A DNA stretch of 5,042 bases from JANXLS01 sp038227045. GTDB lineage: Bacteria > Planctomycetota > SZUA-567 > H5-PLA8. Under the pieces are notes generated by a model that was given only the letters and a program-made list of their open reading frames with translations, did no database searches and was not told the origin of the DNA. The translations under genes were made by a program, and so were the position numbers. Below are positions 1 to 4,965 of this stretch, piece after piece. Within the stretch, counting starts at the first letter, position 1. Every line of letters starts with the position of its first letter. Location: positions 1 to 5,042 of the forward strand of contig JBBRQD010000223.1 in NCBI GenBank assembly GCA_038227045.1. Reading direction: 5' to 3'.

Positions 1-139
1 CATGCGCAACGCCATCCTTTCGGTTCTGCGGCAAAACAAAATAAAGAACGTCGCGCGAGCCTTGCGGCGCTTCGCCGCACACCCCGGCGAAGCCATCGCT
101 TTGCTGGCGCGCAAGGCGACGGACTTTTGAAAGGCCCTG
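1..139 (+). mobile_element. Right end of an ISAs1-like insertion sequence (partial)
   Basis: The stretch combines the tail of a transposase-like reading frame with a plausible element terminus. The frame stops at 128-130, and only nine bases later the sequence ends in GGCCCTG. Read on the minus strand from base 139 the end is CAGGGCCTTTCAAAAGTCC, which resembles the CAGGG-type terminal inverted repeats I recall for the ISAs1 family. A transposase stop lying almost at the element tip is also usual for compact insertion sequences. The left end and catalytic core are outside the window, so family and boundary are inferred. If correct, a target-site duplication of roughly 8-10 bases should begin at about base 140. 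Confidence 0.42.
2..130 (+). CDS. C-terminal fragment of transposase, ISAs1-like (partial at 5' end)
   Basis: Forty-two residues of an open frame enter from the left edge and end at TGA 128-130. The visible pattern is RNAILSVLR near the beginning, then an NVARALRRFA helix, then HPGEAIALL and a short tail. From memory, the C-terminal segment of ISAs1-type DDE transposases has the same order: an (L)RN..I.LLR helix, an A.A.R helix and a P..AL.LL helix. No catalytic acidic residue lies within the window. The ATG at base 2 is probably an internal methionine and not the true start. An unrelated basic helical protein tail remains possible, but the terminal-repeat-like sequence immediately downstream favours a transposase. 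Confidence 0.42.
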   Translation: MRNAILSVLRQNKIKNVARALRRFAAHPGEAIALLARKATDF

Positions 140-182
140 CTATCACAATAGGACTTCACACTCTTTGCGACGAAAAAGAAGA

Positions 183-188
183 TATACT
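183..188 (+). promoter_or_regulatory. Possible -10 element (TATACT)
   Basis: TATACT matches five of six bases of the sigma-70 -10 consensus and lies 56 bases upstream of the TTG start at 244, in the gap behind the insertion-sequence end. No good -35 hexamer sits at 16-18 bases: TTGCGA at 165-170 is only 12 bases away and TTCACA at 155-160 is 22 bases away. It is therefore a weak call. Confidence 0.22.
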
Positions 189-232
189 GTGCAGGCTGGA
201 AGCCCGCGACACAATTTCAACATTGGCATAAC

Positions 233-241
233 GAGACGATT
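233..241 (+). promoter_or_regulatory. Ribosome-binding leader deciding the TTG start
   Basis: GAGACGATT lies two bases before the TTG at 244. The same nine bases, at the same distance, precede the ATG at 2334, where they follow a stronger AGGAG. The GAGA part acts as a modest Shine-Dalgarno about seven bases from the start. The shared leader is the main reason to accept the non-ATG start at 244. Confidence 0.4.
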
Positions 242-243
242 TC

Positions 244-1071
244 TTGAACACCTCTGAGATTCTTTGCTACGCAAGTCTTCTGCCCGTGATCCTGGTTGTC
301 GCGGACATGGCCATGCTGTTCATTTACAGGTGCAAACCTCTGCCGGTCTTCGACGCATCGCGCTTTCAGATTTGGATTCAGGATATGCTCGTGCTGAGCG
401 TGAGTTTCATGTTCGCGCTGGCGTTGGGATTCGATCGGGTCCATTGGCAATCGCTGATTCTTCCAGCGATTGCGGTTATCCTGGGCTTTGTCGCCGCGGT
501 GGATGTATGTTCCACATACAAAGGCCTGACGCCCATTTCGCGCGCATTCGTTTGCGTCGTTATTATGGCGGGCTTTATCCTTGGCGTGTGGCTGTTTTCG
601 ACGCTTTGGTTTTTCTGGAAGCGCGGGCGCGCGTGGCGGTTGAAGCGGCGTTGCGCGGATCGCGGCGCGGTCGTTATCGCCAGTGTTGTCGTATTGATGT
701 ACGTCATTGCGTTTGCGCTGCGGATGGACAAGAAGGAATATTTCGGATTCTTTGCCTATGTCGTTAGTTTTTCGACTTTCTTTAGTCCTATGGAAAAGGA
801 TGAACTGAGTTTGCTGGCCCTGGCGTGGCTCGCGAATCCCTGTCTCTGGATCAGCCTCGCATTTTTACTGGAAGAGCGCCGCCGCATGGCCACTGCTTTC
901 GCGTTCGCCGCGGCAGGACTGGCCCTGTCTGCCAATGTCGGCGATCCGTATACGATCTTCAATTCGCCGGCGTACGGCACGTGGTTTTTCAGCATGGCTC
1001 TGCTGGCCGTGCTGAGTTTGGCAGCCATGATCGCACGCGCGCGGGAAAGAAAGCAAAGTCCGCAGCAATAA
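244..1071 (+). CDS. Multi-pass integral membrane protein, unknown function
   Basis: The 275-residue product is strongly hydrophobic, with about seven to eight predicted membrane spans near residues 8-28, 45-65, 70-88, 100-124, 143-160, 190-208, 215-231 and 246-264. A basic loop (WKRGRAWRLKRR, about 125-136) lies between spans four and five, and a basic tail (RARERK) suggests a cytoplasmic C terminus. I recognise no family motif and no catalytic signature. The start is taken as TTG 244 because an in-frame stop lies at 229, the leader GAGACGATT precedes it, and the next in-frame ATG (307) would cut into the first span. The gene lies directly behind the insertion-sequence end and 83 bases before the ATG of the following lipoprotein gene. 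A weak hairpin and T-run after its stop may end its transcript. Confidence 0.75.
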   Translation: MNTSEILCYASLLPVILVVADMAMLFIYRCKPLPVFDASRFQIWIQDMLVLSVSFMFALALGFDRVHWQSLILPAIAVILGFVAAVDVCSTYKGLTPISRAFVCVVIMAGFILGVWLFSTLWFFWKRGRAWRLKRRCADRGAVVIASVVVLMYVIAFALRMDKKEYFGFFAYVVSFSTFFSPMEKDELSLLALAWLANPCLWISLAFLLEERRRMATAFAFAAAGLALSANVGDPYTIFNSPAYGTWFFSMALLAVLSLAAMIARARERKQSPQQ

Positions 1072-1079
1072 ATTGAATC

Positions 1080-1105
1080 CCGCGCGCGTCGCGGCGTCTC
1101 TTTTT
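1080..1105 (+). terminator. Weak terminator-like hairpin after the membrane protein gene
   Basis: CCGCG (1080-1084) and CGCGG (1090-1094) can form a five-pair GC stem with a CGCGT loop. Five thymines follow at 1101-1105, but six bases separate the stem from that run, which weakens the call. If functional, it would end the membrane-protein transcript and make the in-frame TTG at 1104 an unlikely translation start for the next gene. Confidence 0.28.
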
Positions 1106-1154
1106 GAACACTGCCGTCTTGATTGTATCGATTTGCAAGGTAATATGGTTCACC

Positions 1155-2210
1155 ATGCGCACATCATTCGCGTTTATCGCCCGTCTCTGGTTGCTCTCCC
1201 TCACGGTGGCAGTGGCCGGGGGCTGCACCATTAATCAAGACGGCATTCAGACGTTCGAAGTGCCGATCGAAGAGATTCTGCCGCCGTCGCGCGTTGTCGC
1301 CAGCTACCGCCAACTGAACAAGCCGCTGCACATGAAAGACAACGAGCTGGTGGAACAATATGGCAGCGCGGAACGGCTCGAAATTGTCGATAAGTGGTCC
1401 AAGGGAATAACAGTTTATGCGGATTACGGCATCCCCGACCGTCCGCCCAAAGCGCGGATCTCCGTCACGGAAATCAACACCAAGCAGAACGCGTACGGCG
1501 CGTACAGCAATTTGCGGCCTAGCGATCTGAGCGACAAATCCTACATCAAAATCGGTGTGCACGGCACGGTCGTCGACGAGCGCTTGTTTTTCGTGCAGGA
1601 CCGCTACTTGATTATCGTGCGCGATCTGGCCGGGACGCCGGAACCGGAGCGGCGCACGATGCTGATCAACTTCGGCCACGCGCTCTCCGACCGCCTGCCG
1701 CGCGACATCACGGATATTTCGCTGGTCGGCTATCTGCCCTACGAAAATCGCGTGCCCGCGTCCGAGCGCCTGGACAAGGAAGATCCGCTCGGCTTGAACA
1801 TCTTTAAAGGCGGCGCGGTGACCGCGACGTTCCGGATTGAAACCAAACCCGAAAAGGGCGATAAGAAAGTAACGCGCGAGTGCAAGGTTTTTCTGGCGGA
1901 TACAAAGGACAAAGGCAACGCAAAGAGCGCGCTGAAATCGATGCGCAAGGAATTCGACAAAACGGGAAAGACTGAGGATCTGGGCTTCTGCGAAGAAGGC
2001 TTTACCGGGACATTCAACGGCAGCCCCGCGATGATCGGCAAGCGCGAATCGGTCGTCTTCGGCTGCTATGGCAGTTTCGATGAAAAGGAAATGAAGGGCC
2101 TGATGTCCAACATCGACCGCCGCATCAAGCCCTACGTTCCGCCGAAGGTCAAGGAGAAGGAAAAAGATCCGGCGGAAGAAGAAGAGAAGAAGAAAAAGAA
2201 GGGCGCATAA
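1155..2210 (+). CDS. Lipoprotein with DUF6599-like region
   Basis: The 351-residue protein begins with a lipoprotein-type signal, an n-region with arginines followed by LWLLSLTVAVAGGC, giving Cys24 as the probable lipidated residue; alanine at -3 makes the lipobox slightly atypical. Residues of about 55-205 resemble DUF6599: ELVEQYGSAERL, then a beta-rich stretch with ISVTEINTKQNAYGAYS, then RLFFVQDRYLIIV, then a YLPYENRVPASER segment. Residues 218-328 form a second region with Cys243, Cys279 and Cys304, and the tail (329-351) is almost all lysine and glutamate. The frame is open from TTG 1104, but ATG 1155 gives the cleaner signal peptide and avoids the preceding T-run. A modest AAGG lies 14 bases upstream. 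It probably acts on the outer face of a membrane; the function is unknown. Confidence 0.7.
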   Translation: MRTSFAFIARLWLLSLTVAVAGGCTINQDGIQTFEVPIEEILPPSRVVASYRQLNKPLHMKDNELVEQYGSAERLEIVDKWSKGITVYADYGIPDRPPKARISVTEINTKQNAYGAYSNLRPSDLSDKSYIKIGVHGTVVDERLFFVQDRYLIIVRDLAGTPEPERRTMLINFGHALSDRLPRDITDISLVGYLPYENRVPASERLDKEDPLGLNIFKGGAVTATFRIETKPEKGDKKVTRECKVFLADTKDKGNAKSALKSMRKEFDKTGKTEDLGFCEEGFTGTFNGSPAMIGKRESVVFGCYGSFDEKEMKGLMSNIDRRIKPYVPPKVKEKEKDPAEEEEKKKKKGA

Positions 2211-2258
2211 TTTAAGGGTTAGGATTGAGGGGTTAGGGATTAAGGAGGTTGCGATTTT

Positions 2259-2275
2259 GAGGCTACGCCTCTTTT
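2259..2275 (+). terminator. Terminator-like hairpin with T-run
   Basis: GAGGC (2259-2263) and GCCTC (2267-2271) form a five-pair stem with loop TAC, followed directly by TTTT (2272-2275). It lies 49 bases after the stop of the DUF6599-like gene and is nested in the centre of the larger inverted repeat. The stem and T-run are short for a strong intrinsic terminator, but the outer repeat may strengthen the fold. Confidence 0.45.
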
Positions 2276-2299
2276 CCCTAATCCCTAGCCCCTAATCCC
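2276..2299 (-). other. G-quadruplex-capable motif
   Basis: On the minus strand this right arm reads GGG, ATTA, GGGG, CTA, GGG, ATTA, GGG. That is four tracts of at least three guanines with loops of 4, 3 and 4 bases, which meets the standard quadruplex pattern. The unit resembles the telomeric TTAGGG repeat by chance or convergence. It is on the template strand 35 bases ahead of the zinc-ribbon gene start. Confidence 0.5.
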
Positions 2300-2320
2300 T
2301 AACCACCATGCACTATTTTC

Positions 2321-2325
2321 AGGAG
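2321..2325 (+). promoter_or_regulatory. Strong Shine-Dalgarno for the zinc-ribbon gene
   Basis: AGGAG sits eight bases before ATG 2334 and overlaps the GAGACGATT leader that also precedes the gene at 244. This is the best-formed ribosome-binding site in the window and fixes the start. Confidence 0.7.
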
Positions 2326-2333
2326 ACGATTCG

Positions 2334-2621
2334 ATGCTGGTAGGTTCCGATGAGCGCTGTGCGCGGTGTGCGACCTTATTGAGAAACGGGCGAACGGTCT
2401 GTCCGAGCTGCGGATTGGATCAGGCCTCGGCGGAAGCGCAGCCCGCGAAATCGGATGCGCAGTCGCCGGCGGCCGAAGCGAAGCCACCGGCGATCAAGAA
2501 GTCGATCTGCCCCGTGTGCATGTCATCGGTGCGCGAAGACGCGTTGGTCGAGCACGAACGCAGCCGCATCTGCCCCGACTGCTTTGAACGAATGAAAGCC
2601 AAGGCGAGCAAGAAGGCGTAG
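2334..2621 (+). CDS. Small double zinc-ribbon protein
   Basis: The 95-residue protein carries two four-cysteine zinc sites. The first is Cys9-x2-Cys12 with Cys23-x2-Cys26 (CARC and CPSC). The second is Cys59-x2-Cys62 with Cys80-x2-Cys83 (CPVC and CPDC). A low-complexity linker rich in alanine, lysine and proline (about 30-56) joins them, and the C terminus is basic (KAKASKK). It has no signal peptide or membrane segment, so it is presumably cytoplasmic. Such ribbons commonly bind nucleic acid or protein partners, but nothing here identifies which. It is preceded by the large inverted repeat and converges on the malectin gene with four bases between the stops. Expression probably starts within or just after the repeat, although no clear promoter hexamers are visible. 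Confidence 0.75.
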   Translation: MLVGSDERCARCATLLRNGRTVCPSCGLDQASAEAQPAKSDAQSPAAEAKPPAIKKSICPVCMSSVREDALVEHERSRICPDCFERMKAKASKKA

Positions 2622-2627
2622 AGCCTT
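2613..2627. other. Small hairpin spanning two convergent stop codons
   Basis: AAGGC (2613-2617) and GCCTT (2623-2627) pair perfectly around the loop GTAGA. The structure covers the TAG of the zinc-ribbon gene and the first base of the opposing malectin stop. No T-run follows on either strand, so it is not a typical terminator. It might limit read-through between the convergent genes, or be chance. Confidence 0.3.
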
Positions 2628-3357
2628 ACTCCGGCACGATTTCGATTCCGTTGATCACTGGTTCTTTATGTTCGGCCTTGAACAGGATTTCGATTTTTCC
2701 GCCGGTCACATTGACGTTGACGCTCTTGACGAGCGCTTTGTTTGCGCCGCCAGCTTCGCTGAAAATATCCAGATCCTTTAATTTCTCGCCCAGCACGTCG
2801 ATGGTGAAAACGCGGTCGCCGGCTTTTTTTACGTCGTCCGGATTTTCGATGAAATGCAGTTTGACCGTGTACTTTCCGTTCGGCACGGGCCACGTGAATT
2901 TTTCCATGTTGTTGTGTTCACTCGTGTAGATCTCGGGATTGTCGGTGTTCTCGACTTTGATTTTTCCCAGATCGACCATCGCTCCCTCGGTGAAGCCGGA
3001 ATCGGCGCGCCAGATATTACCGTTCTTGTCTTTCCAGTTCCTGTCGGCTCCGGCTTTGATCCGAATCGTTTTGCGCGCGCCGGGATTGACCGTTGGTTCC
3101 ACCGGCGCATCGACCCGTTTTGTGTCCACCGGTGGCGCATCGACGGGCTTGGTTGTAATCACTTTGGCCGGAACCGAGACGGGCGGCGGAGCGGCGTCGG
3201 AATTCGAAATCACCACGTCGCCTGTTTTGTACGGCGCATGTTGCGCGCTTTCCGTTCCGCAATCGTGGCAATGATGGCCGCACGACGTAAACAGCGCGGC
3301 CGATGCCAGCGCGGCGAGCGATACGAACAATTTAAGCCAGAGTCGGCGCATAGCCAT
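2626..3357 (-). CDS. Malectin-domain lipoprotein
   Basis: The 243-residue product has a signal peptide (about 1-25) ending in ALFTSC, with Cys26 as likely lipidation site, though phenylalanine at -3 is unusual. Immediately after comes GHHCHDC, a cysteine/histidine cluster that could bind a metal. A proline-rich spacer (about 53-92) contains repeated VDAP-like units. Residues 97-241 match the malectin fold: TIRIKAGAD, an IWRADSGF segment, PEIYTSEHNNM, the hallmark VPNGKYTVKLHFIE, then DRVFTIDVLGE and a final PVINGIEIVPE strand. Eukaryotic malectin binds diglucosylated glycans; bacterial relatives are usually carbohydrate-binding or accessory domains. I infer a surface or periplasmic sugar-binding role. 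ATG 3357 is used here, but ATG 3351 has the better-spaced GGGGA (about nine bases) and may be the true start. It is divergent from the DUF1080 gene. Confidence 0.82.
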   Translation of the reverse strand: MAMRRLWLKLFVSLAALASAALFTSCGHHCHDCGTESAQHAPYKTGDVVISNSDAAPPPVSVPAKVITTKPVDAPPVDTKRVDAPVEPTVNPGARKTIRIKAGADRNWKDKNGNIWRADSGFTEGAMVDLGKIKVENTDNPEIYTSEHNNMEKFTWPVPNGKYTVKLHFIENPDDVKKAGDRVFTIDVLGEKLKDLDIFSEAGGANKALVKSVNVNVTGGKIEILFKAEHKEPVINGIEIVPE

Positions 3358-3567
3358 GATTCCCCATTCCCCAATCCGCTTTCACGGTCCCCAATTCGGC
3401 AATCGAACAGATGCAACTCGATTTCATTATCGGACCGGAATCGCGTGCCATTGAGCGAATTTGCCGGCAACGCGTTCGCGTCTTTGCATGAGAAACAGGA
3501 ATTCGAATTCGAATCGGGTGTATGCAGACTGTGTTTCAAAATAAGAATCAATGCAAAGGGAGTTGTC
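3358..3567. promoter_or_regulatory. Divergent intergenic region between malectin and DUF1080 genes
   Basis: This 210-base region must hold the 5' signals of both genes. Next to the malectin start it contains phased C-tracts (CCCC at 3362-3365, 3369-3372 and 3389-3392), echoing the G-rich repeat near 2217-2304. Nearer the DUF1080 gene is a 14-base palindrome. I find no convincing pair of -10 and -35 hexamers on either strand. Confidence 0.4.
3501..3514. promoter_or_regulatory. Perfect 14-base palindrome, possible operator
   Basis: ATTCGAATTCGAAT equals its own reverse complement. It is made of repeated GAATTC/TTCGAA units (GAATTCGAATTC begins at 3499) and lies 53 bases upstream of the DUF1080 start. 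The position and symmetry suit a dimeric regulator site, but no regulator gene is in the window and simple repetition could explain it. Confidence 0.3.
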
Positions 3568-4224
3568 ATGAGCATGAATTGCTGGAAGTGTTCCGCGGCG
3601 CTGGCAGTGCTGCTGGCCGTTCGGATTGTTGCGCTTGCCGGGGACGCGCCGGAGGGATTCAAGCCGCTGTTCAACGGCAAGGATCTGACGGGTTGGGAAG
3701 GCGACGACAAATTGTGGGTCGTGGAGAACGGCGAGATCGTCGGCAAAAGCCCCGGAATCAAGAAGAATGAATTTCTCGCGAGCACCGAAAGCTACGCCGA
3801 TTTCATCATGATCTTCAAATTCAAAGTCGTTGACAATCCGAAGGGCGACGCCAACAGCGGCATGCAATTCCGCAGCAAACGCGTCCCCAATTCGCGCGAA
3901 ATGTACGGCTATCAGGCGGACGTCGGCCAGGGCTACTGGGGCTGCCTCTACGACGAATCCCGCCGCAACAAAGTGCTTGTTAAACCGAAGAAGGAAGATC
4001 TCGACAAGGCCATGAAGAAGGAAGATTGGAACGAATACAAAATCACCTGCGACGGCGCGCATATCGTTCTGGAACTCAACGGCGTGGTGATGTGCGATTA
4101 CACGGAAGCCGAACCGCCGGAAAAAGCCGAGCGCACCGGCTACTTCGGCCTGCAAGTGCACGCCGGCGGCCCGATGGAAATTCACATGAAGGATGCGTAT
4201 ATCAAGATATTGAACGCGAAGTGA
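3568..4224 (+). CDS. DUF1080 / 3-keto-disaccharide hydrolase-like secreted protein
   Basis: The 218-residue protein has a signal peptide with probable cleavage after ALA at residue 24. The mature part is a single DUF1080 domain, a concanavalin-like beta-sandwich. Its landmarks are GFKPLFNGKDLTGWE (30-44), VVENGEIVGK (51-60), the ADFIMIFKFKV strand (77-87), DANSGMQFRS (94-103), GYQADVG (114-120), GCLYDESRR (125-133), DWNEYKI (153-159), an ELNGV turn (169-173) and GYFGLQVH (191-198). The length is typical for one domain. Members act on 3-keto-glucosides and related sugars outside the cytoplasm; the substrate here is unknown. The frame is open far upstream, but AAGGGAG at 3556-3562, five bases before ATG 3568, and the signal peptide set the start. 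It is divergent from the malectin gene and 23 bases ahead of the FGE-like gene. Confidence 0.88.
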   Translation: MSMNCWKCSAALAVLLAVRIVALAGDAPEGFKPLFNGKDLTGWEGDDKLWVVENGEIVGKSPGIKKNEFLASTESYADFIMIFKFKVVDNPKGDANSGMQFRSKRVPNSREMYGYQADVGQGYWGCLYDESRRNKVLVKPKKEDLDKAMKKEDWNEYKITCDGAHIVLELNGVVMCDYTEAEPPEKAERTGYFGLQVHAGGPMEIHMKDAYIKILNAK

Positions 4225-4247
4225 ATCCCGCGATACACTATCCAAAC

Positions 4248-4907
4248 ATGCGCACGCGCTGTCTCGCTGCCCTCCTGTTCGCGCTGTCGCTTCAAGCCGC
4301 TGAGCCGTCTGCCGATCCGCTTTGGGACGGTCATGAAAGTGTTGCGACATACGCGCAGCGCGCCCACCTCGACGCAGAGAAGACACTCGATCTCGGCGGC
4401 GGCGTGAAGTTGGAACTGGTGCTGATTCCGGCAGGGCGGTTCATCATGGGCACGCCTGAGCCGAGCAAACCAGAAATCACCGTATTAAGCGCCCAAATTT
4501 TAATCGGCGTTGGCGCAATGCTTTCACTGGCACTGCTCACTGTTTTACTTCTTTGCAAACGAACCGGTCGGCGCTTTTCGTTTTCACTGCGCGGGTTGCT
4601 GGCGTTCAGTTTGGCGTGCAGCATTATGGTGTGGGGCGGGACGCGTTGGCACTTGGCGCTGGTTCAAAATCGGGAATATGCAGCGGCCGTAGCGAGGTCG
4701 AAGTATGACGGAGAGTATGCTAACGAAAAGCCAGGGCACCCGGTGCTGATCTCCAAGGCATTTTACATGGGCAAGTATGCGGTGACGCAGGAGCAATATG
4801 AAGCCGTGATGGGGAGGAATCCGAGCTATTTCAAAGGGGCGACGAATCCAGTCGAAATGGTCTCTTGGGACGAAGCTAATGCATTTTGCGATAAACTGAA
4901 TGCGTAG
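4248..4907 (+). CDS. FGE/SUMF1-like protein with transmembrane insert, C-terminally truncated
   Basis: The 219-residue product starts with a signal-like segment (1-18) and a region common ahead of planctomycete-type SUMF1 domains (PLWDGHESVATYAQR, 24-38). The sulfatase-modifying-factor fold then opens with KLELVLIPAGRFIMGT (54-69). It is interrupted by about 85 residues holding two membrane spans (about 83-103 and 115-134) with KRTGRRFSFSLR between them. It resumes at EKPGHPVLISKAFYMGKYAVTQEQYE (160-184) and ends at PVEMVSWDEANAFCDKLNA. The RLPTEAEWE-type core and the catalytic C-terminal half of the family are missing. None of the three forward frames continues the domain after TAG 4905-4907. 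It may be a pseudogene or a shortened membrane-anchored variant. No Shine-Dalgarno is seen, and the 23-base gap suggests co-transcription with DUF1080. Confidence 0.7.
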   Translation: MRTRCLAALLFALSLQAAEPSADPLWDGHESVATYAQRAHLDAEKTLDLGGGVKLELVLIPAGRFIMGTPEPSKPEITVLSAQILIGVGAMLSLALLTVLLLCKRTGRRFSFSLRGLLAFSLACSIMVWGGTRWHLALVQNREYAAAVARSKYDGEYANEKPGHPVLISKAFYMGKYAVTQEQYEAVMGRNPSYFKGATNPVEMVSWDEANAFCDKLNA

Positions 4908-4965
4908 CCATTCACGCGGCAAGATTATACTATTTTTCTAAAATTGAACGGACGATAATCCATGT
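4908..4965 (+). promoter_or_regulatory. Short AT-rich gap with possible -10 element
   Basis: This gap is more AT-rich than its surroundings. TATACT at 4926-4931 matches the -10 consensus at five positions and lies 34 bases before ATG 4966. No -35 hexamer is well placed, and there is no terminator-like hairpin behind the truncated FGE-like gene. Confidence 0.22.

Larger units (their letters stand above)
2217..2304. repeat. Large imperfect inverted repeat of TTAGGG-like units
   Basis: The left arm (2217-2245) and the reverse complement of the right arm (2276-2304) align over 29 bases with about two mismatches and one single-base bulge on each side. Both arms are built of GGTTAGGGATTAGGG-type units. 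The 30-base centre holds a separate small hairpin. The transcript would fold into a long stem between the DUF6599-like gene and the zinc-ribbon gene. It could be an extended terminator, a processed RNA structure or a small dispersed repeat; other genomic copies would be needed to choose. Confidence 0.75.

Noticed and set aside
264..767. 167-codon overlapping plus-strand frame inside the membrane-protein gene
   Set aside because: It is rich in arginine and cysteine with no domain, while the frame at 244 gives coherent membrane spans.
1074..1084. TGAATCCCGCG repeated at 1074-1084 and 4222-4232, both at gene ends
   Set aside because: Only 11 bases, part coding overlap in one case and GC-rich; chance is the simplest explanation.
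1104..1146. Promoter-like TTGAAC or TTGATT with TAATAT ahead of the lipoprotein gene
   Set aside because: The best pairing (TTGATT at 1119, TAATAT at 1141) would start RNA almost at the ATG and the other lacks a -10; too weak to call.
1164..1679. 171-codon minus-strand frame within the DUF6599-like gene
   Set aside because: It is fully opposite a gene with a clear lipoprotein signal and domain pattern; no motif or ribosome-binding site supports it.
2217..2304. CRISPR-like or true telomeric array
   Set aside because: The TTAGGG-like units form two inverted arms, with no evenly spaced repeats or spacers and no cas genes, and the site is internal to a gene cluster.
2854..3567. Long upstream extension of the DUF1080 reading frame on the plus strand
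   Set aside because: It lies antisense to the malectin gene, has no family features, and the signal peptide and Shine-Dalgarno place the start at 3568.
3427..4386. 319-codon open frame on the minus strand opposite DUF1080
   Set aside because: It covers the well-supported DUF1080 domain, shows the Ala/Arg/His/Phe-rich composition of an antisense shadow, and has no recognisable motif.
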